Below, piece after piece: positions 63,372 through 64,000 of a stretch of 64,000 bases of DNA (within the stretch, counting starts at the first letter, position 1; the number at the start of each line of letters is the position of its first letter). The notes beneath the pieces were generated by a model. The model saw only the letters and a list, made by a program, of their open reading frames with translations. It ran no database searches and was not told where the DNA came from. The stretch comes from an uncultured Oscillospiraceae bacterium (GTDB lineage Bacteria; Bacillota; Clostridia; Oscillospirales; Oscillospiraceae), in contig CAKTLG010000004.1 in assembly GCA_934572465.1 (NCBI GenBank), forward strand, positions 22,088 through 86,087, in the 5' to 3' direction. Made by a program: the position numbers and the translations under genes.

Positions 63372-63626
63372 ATGCTGAAAACGAAAAAGCAGCTCAAAAA
63401 AGCCGTTCGCCGCAAGGTGCGCAAAGTGCGCCGCGTCCGCCGAGAGATCCGTATCCTGCGCACGCTCCGTAAGATGCTGCGCAAGCTCCTGACGCTTGGA
63501 CTGATCGGCTTTGCCGTCACTTTCCTCATTTATATGTTCAACCTTGAAAATAAGCTCATTTACAAGGTGATCTATCCCTTCCTGCAAAAGCACTACGATT
63601 CGCAGACACGTGACCGACGAATCTGA
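63372..63626 (+). CDS. small highly basic membrane protein
   Basis: An 84-residue protein. Residues 1-40 are dense in Lys/Arg (KKQLKKAVRRKVRKVRRVRR is part of it), then a hydrophobic helix (about 43-59; LGLIGFAVTFLIYMFNL) and a short polar tail. By the positive-inside rule the basic part should be cytoplasmic. The ATG at 63372 is chosen for AAAGGAGG 9 nt upstream; a start 7 codons earlier is inside the previous gene. I do not recognise a family. It is third in the dehydratase-like operon. Confidence 0.65.
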   Translation: MLKTKKQLKKAVRRKVRKVRRVRREIRILRTLRKMLRKLLTLGLIGFAVTFLIYMFNLENKLIYKVIYPFLQKHYDSQTRDRRI

Positions 63627-63642
63627 GGCCCCGCACAATGTG

Positions 63643-63684
63643 GAAGGAGCTGCCCCGCTCTACAAGCGGGCAGCTCCTTTTTCT
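63643..63684 (+). terminator. intrinsic terminator of the dehydratase-like operon
   Basis: AAGGAGCTGCCC pairs with GGGCAGCTCCTT and is followed by T-run. Confidence 0.85.
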
Positions 63685-63891
63685 CATTGTCACCTCACAA
63701 AGCCATCGGCAGCGGCTGCCACGACACAGCCTTCACGCTGCACACCTGCACCCAGCAACAACAGGACAAAGCCGCATAATCAAGAGGCCGCTATGGCGCA
63801 GGTCATGTGAGCGAAAAAGCGGAGGGAAAGCCCCCTTTCCGGTCAGCGTATTCCACCGGTGTGTAAACCAGCATATCTCCCATTGTACAGC
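63685..63891. other. intergenic region without a gene
   Basis: About 200 bp between two terminators. I see no open frame with a ribosome binding site, no tRNA and no promoter of note. Confidence 0.6.
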
Positions 63892-63923
63892 AAAAGAGGA
63901 CATCCTTTCGGATGTCCTCTTTT
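63892..63923 (-). terminator. intrinsic terminator of the rRNA operon
   Basis: AAAAGAGGACATCC pairs with GGATGTCCTCTTTT around TTTC; in the minus sense it ends in a T-run right after 5S rRNA. Confidence 0.85.
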
Positions 63924-63924
63924 G

Positions 63925-64000
63925 TGTTGGCGCTACCTATCTTCCCGGGCCGTCGCCAGCCAAGTATTGTGGGCAGAAGCGAGCTTAACTTCCGTGTTCG
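63925..64000 (-). rRNA. rrf: 5S ribosomal RNA (partial)
   Basis: In the minus sense the visible part begins CGAACACGGAAGTTAAGC, the universal 5S motif, and ends GGGAAGATAGGTAGCGCCAA at the 3' end. About 76 nt, the 3' two-thirds, are in the window; the 5' end, and presumably 23S, lie to the right. The terminator follows directly. Confidence 0.92.

Overview
The window looks like chromosome from a GC-rich member of the class Clostridia, most like the Oscillospiraceae/Ruminococcaceae. It carries both DnaE and PolC replicative polymerases, WhiA-RapZ-MurB-HprK, a DUF4364 regulator, Firmicutes-type sigma-A promoters with 16-17 bp spacers, strong GGAGG ribosome binding sites, and a ThiT transporter behind a TPP riboswitch. 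No database search was run. Assignments rest on sequence motifs, gene order and family knowledge.

Layout. 0-1.5 kb: an unknown clostridial protein, a DUF4364 regulator and a membrane-anchored HTH protein. 1.5-9.2 kb (minus): GNAT, dnaE, whiA, rapZ, murB and hprK, probably one long transcript from a promoter before hprK. 9.4-12.2 kb: rpmB followed by small accessory genes (three GNATs, a Nudix hydrolase, a small membrane protein). 12.4-15.4 kb (minus): der-plsY-gpsA. 15.6-18.5 kb: an EamA transporter, rpmF with DUF177, and an RluA-type pseudouridine synthase. 18.6-23.5 kb: a polyamine uptake operon (cupin regulator, potA, potB, fused potCD), followed by a hotdog thioesterase and a radical SAM protein. 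24.9-34.1 kb (minus): pyrH-frr-uppS-cdsA-rseP-ispG-polC; dxr, often found between cdsA and rseP, is not there. 34.3-43.1 kb: a cytidylate-kinase-like protein, a three-subunit xanthine-dehydrogenase-type molybdenum hydroxylase, MocA, type I asparaginase and a second, fused molybdenum hydroxylase. 43.2-44 kb: TPP riboswitch and thiT. 44.1-45 kb: a decayed P-loop gene and an AT-richer non-coding stretch. 45-55.6 kb: a peptide uptake and hydrolysis cluster with its own GntR regulator. 55.7-60.3 kb: a Mbeg1-like hydrolase, CCA-adding enzyme, and divergent murC with a prolyl-tRNA editing protein. 60.5-63.6 kb: a pair of 2-hydroxyacyl-CoA-dehydratase-family proteins with a very basic small membrane protein. 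The right edge cuts a 5S rRNA gene (minus), so an rRNA operon continues beyond the window.

Most unusual points: (1) an M20-type peptidase in the peptide cluster keeps the fold signature and catalytic glutamates but lacks nearly all recognisable metal-binding His/Asp residues; (2) PotA carries about 165 extra residues, including two tandem beta-rich repeats, inside its TOBE region; (3) the dehydratase-like pair has a co-transcribed cationic membrane protein and no activator ATPase nearby; (4) cca and murC promoters share overlapping -10 boxes; (5) the TPP riboswitch has a changed CUGAGA core; (6) the EamA transporter has ATA where an ATG would be expected after its ribosome binding site.
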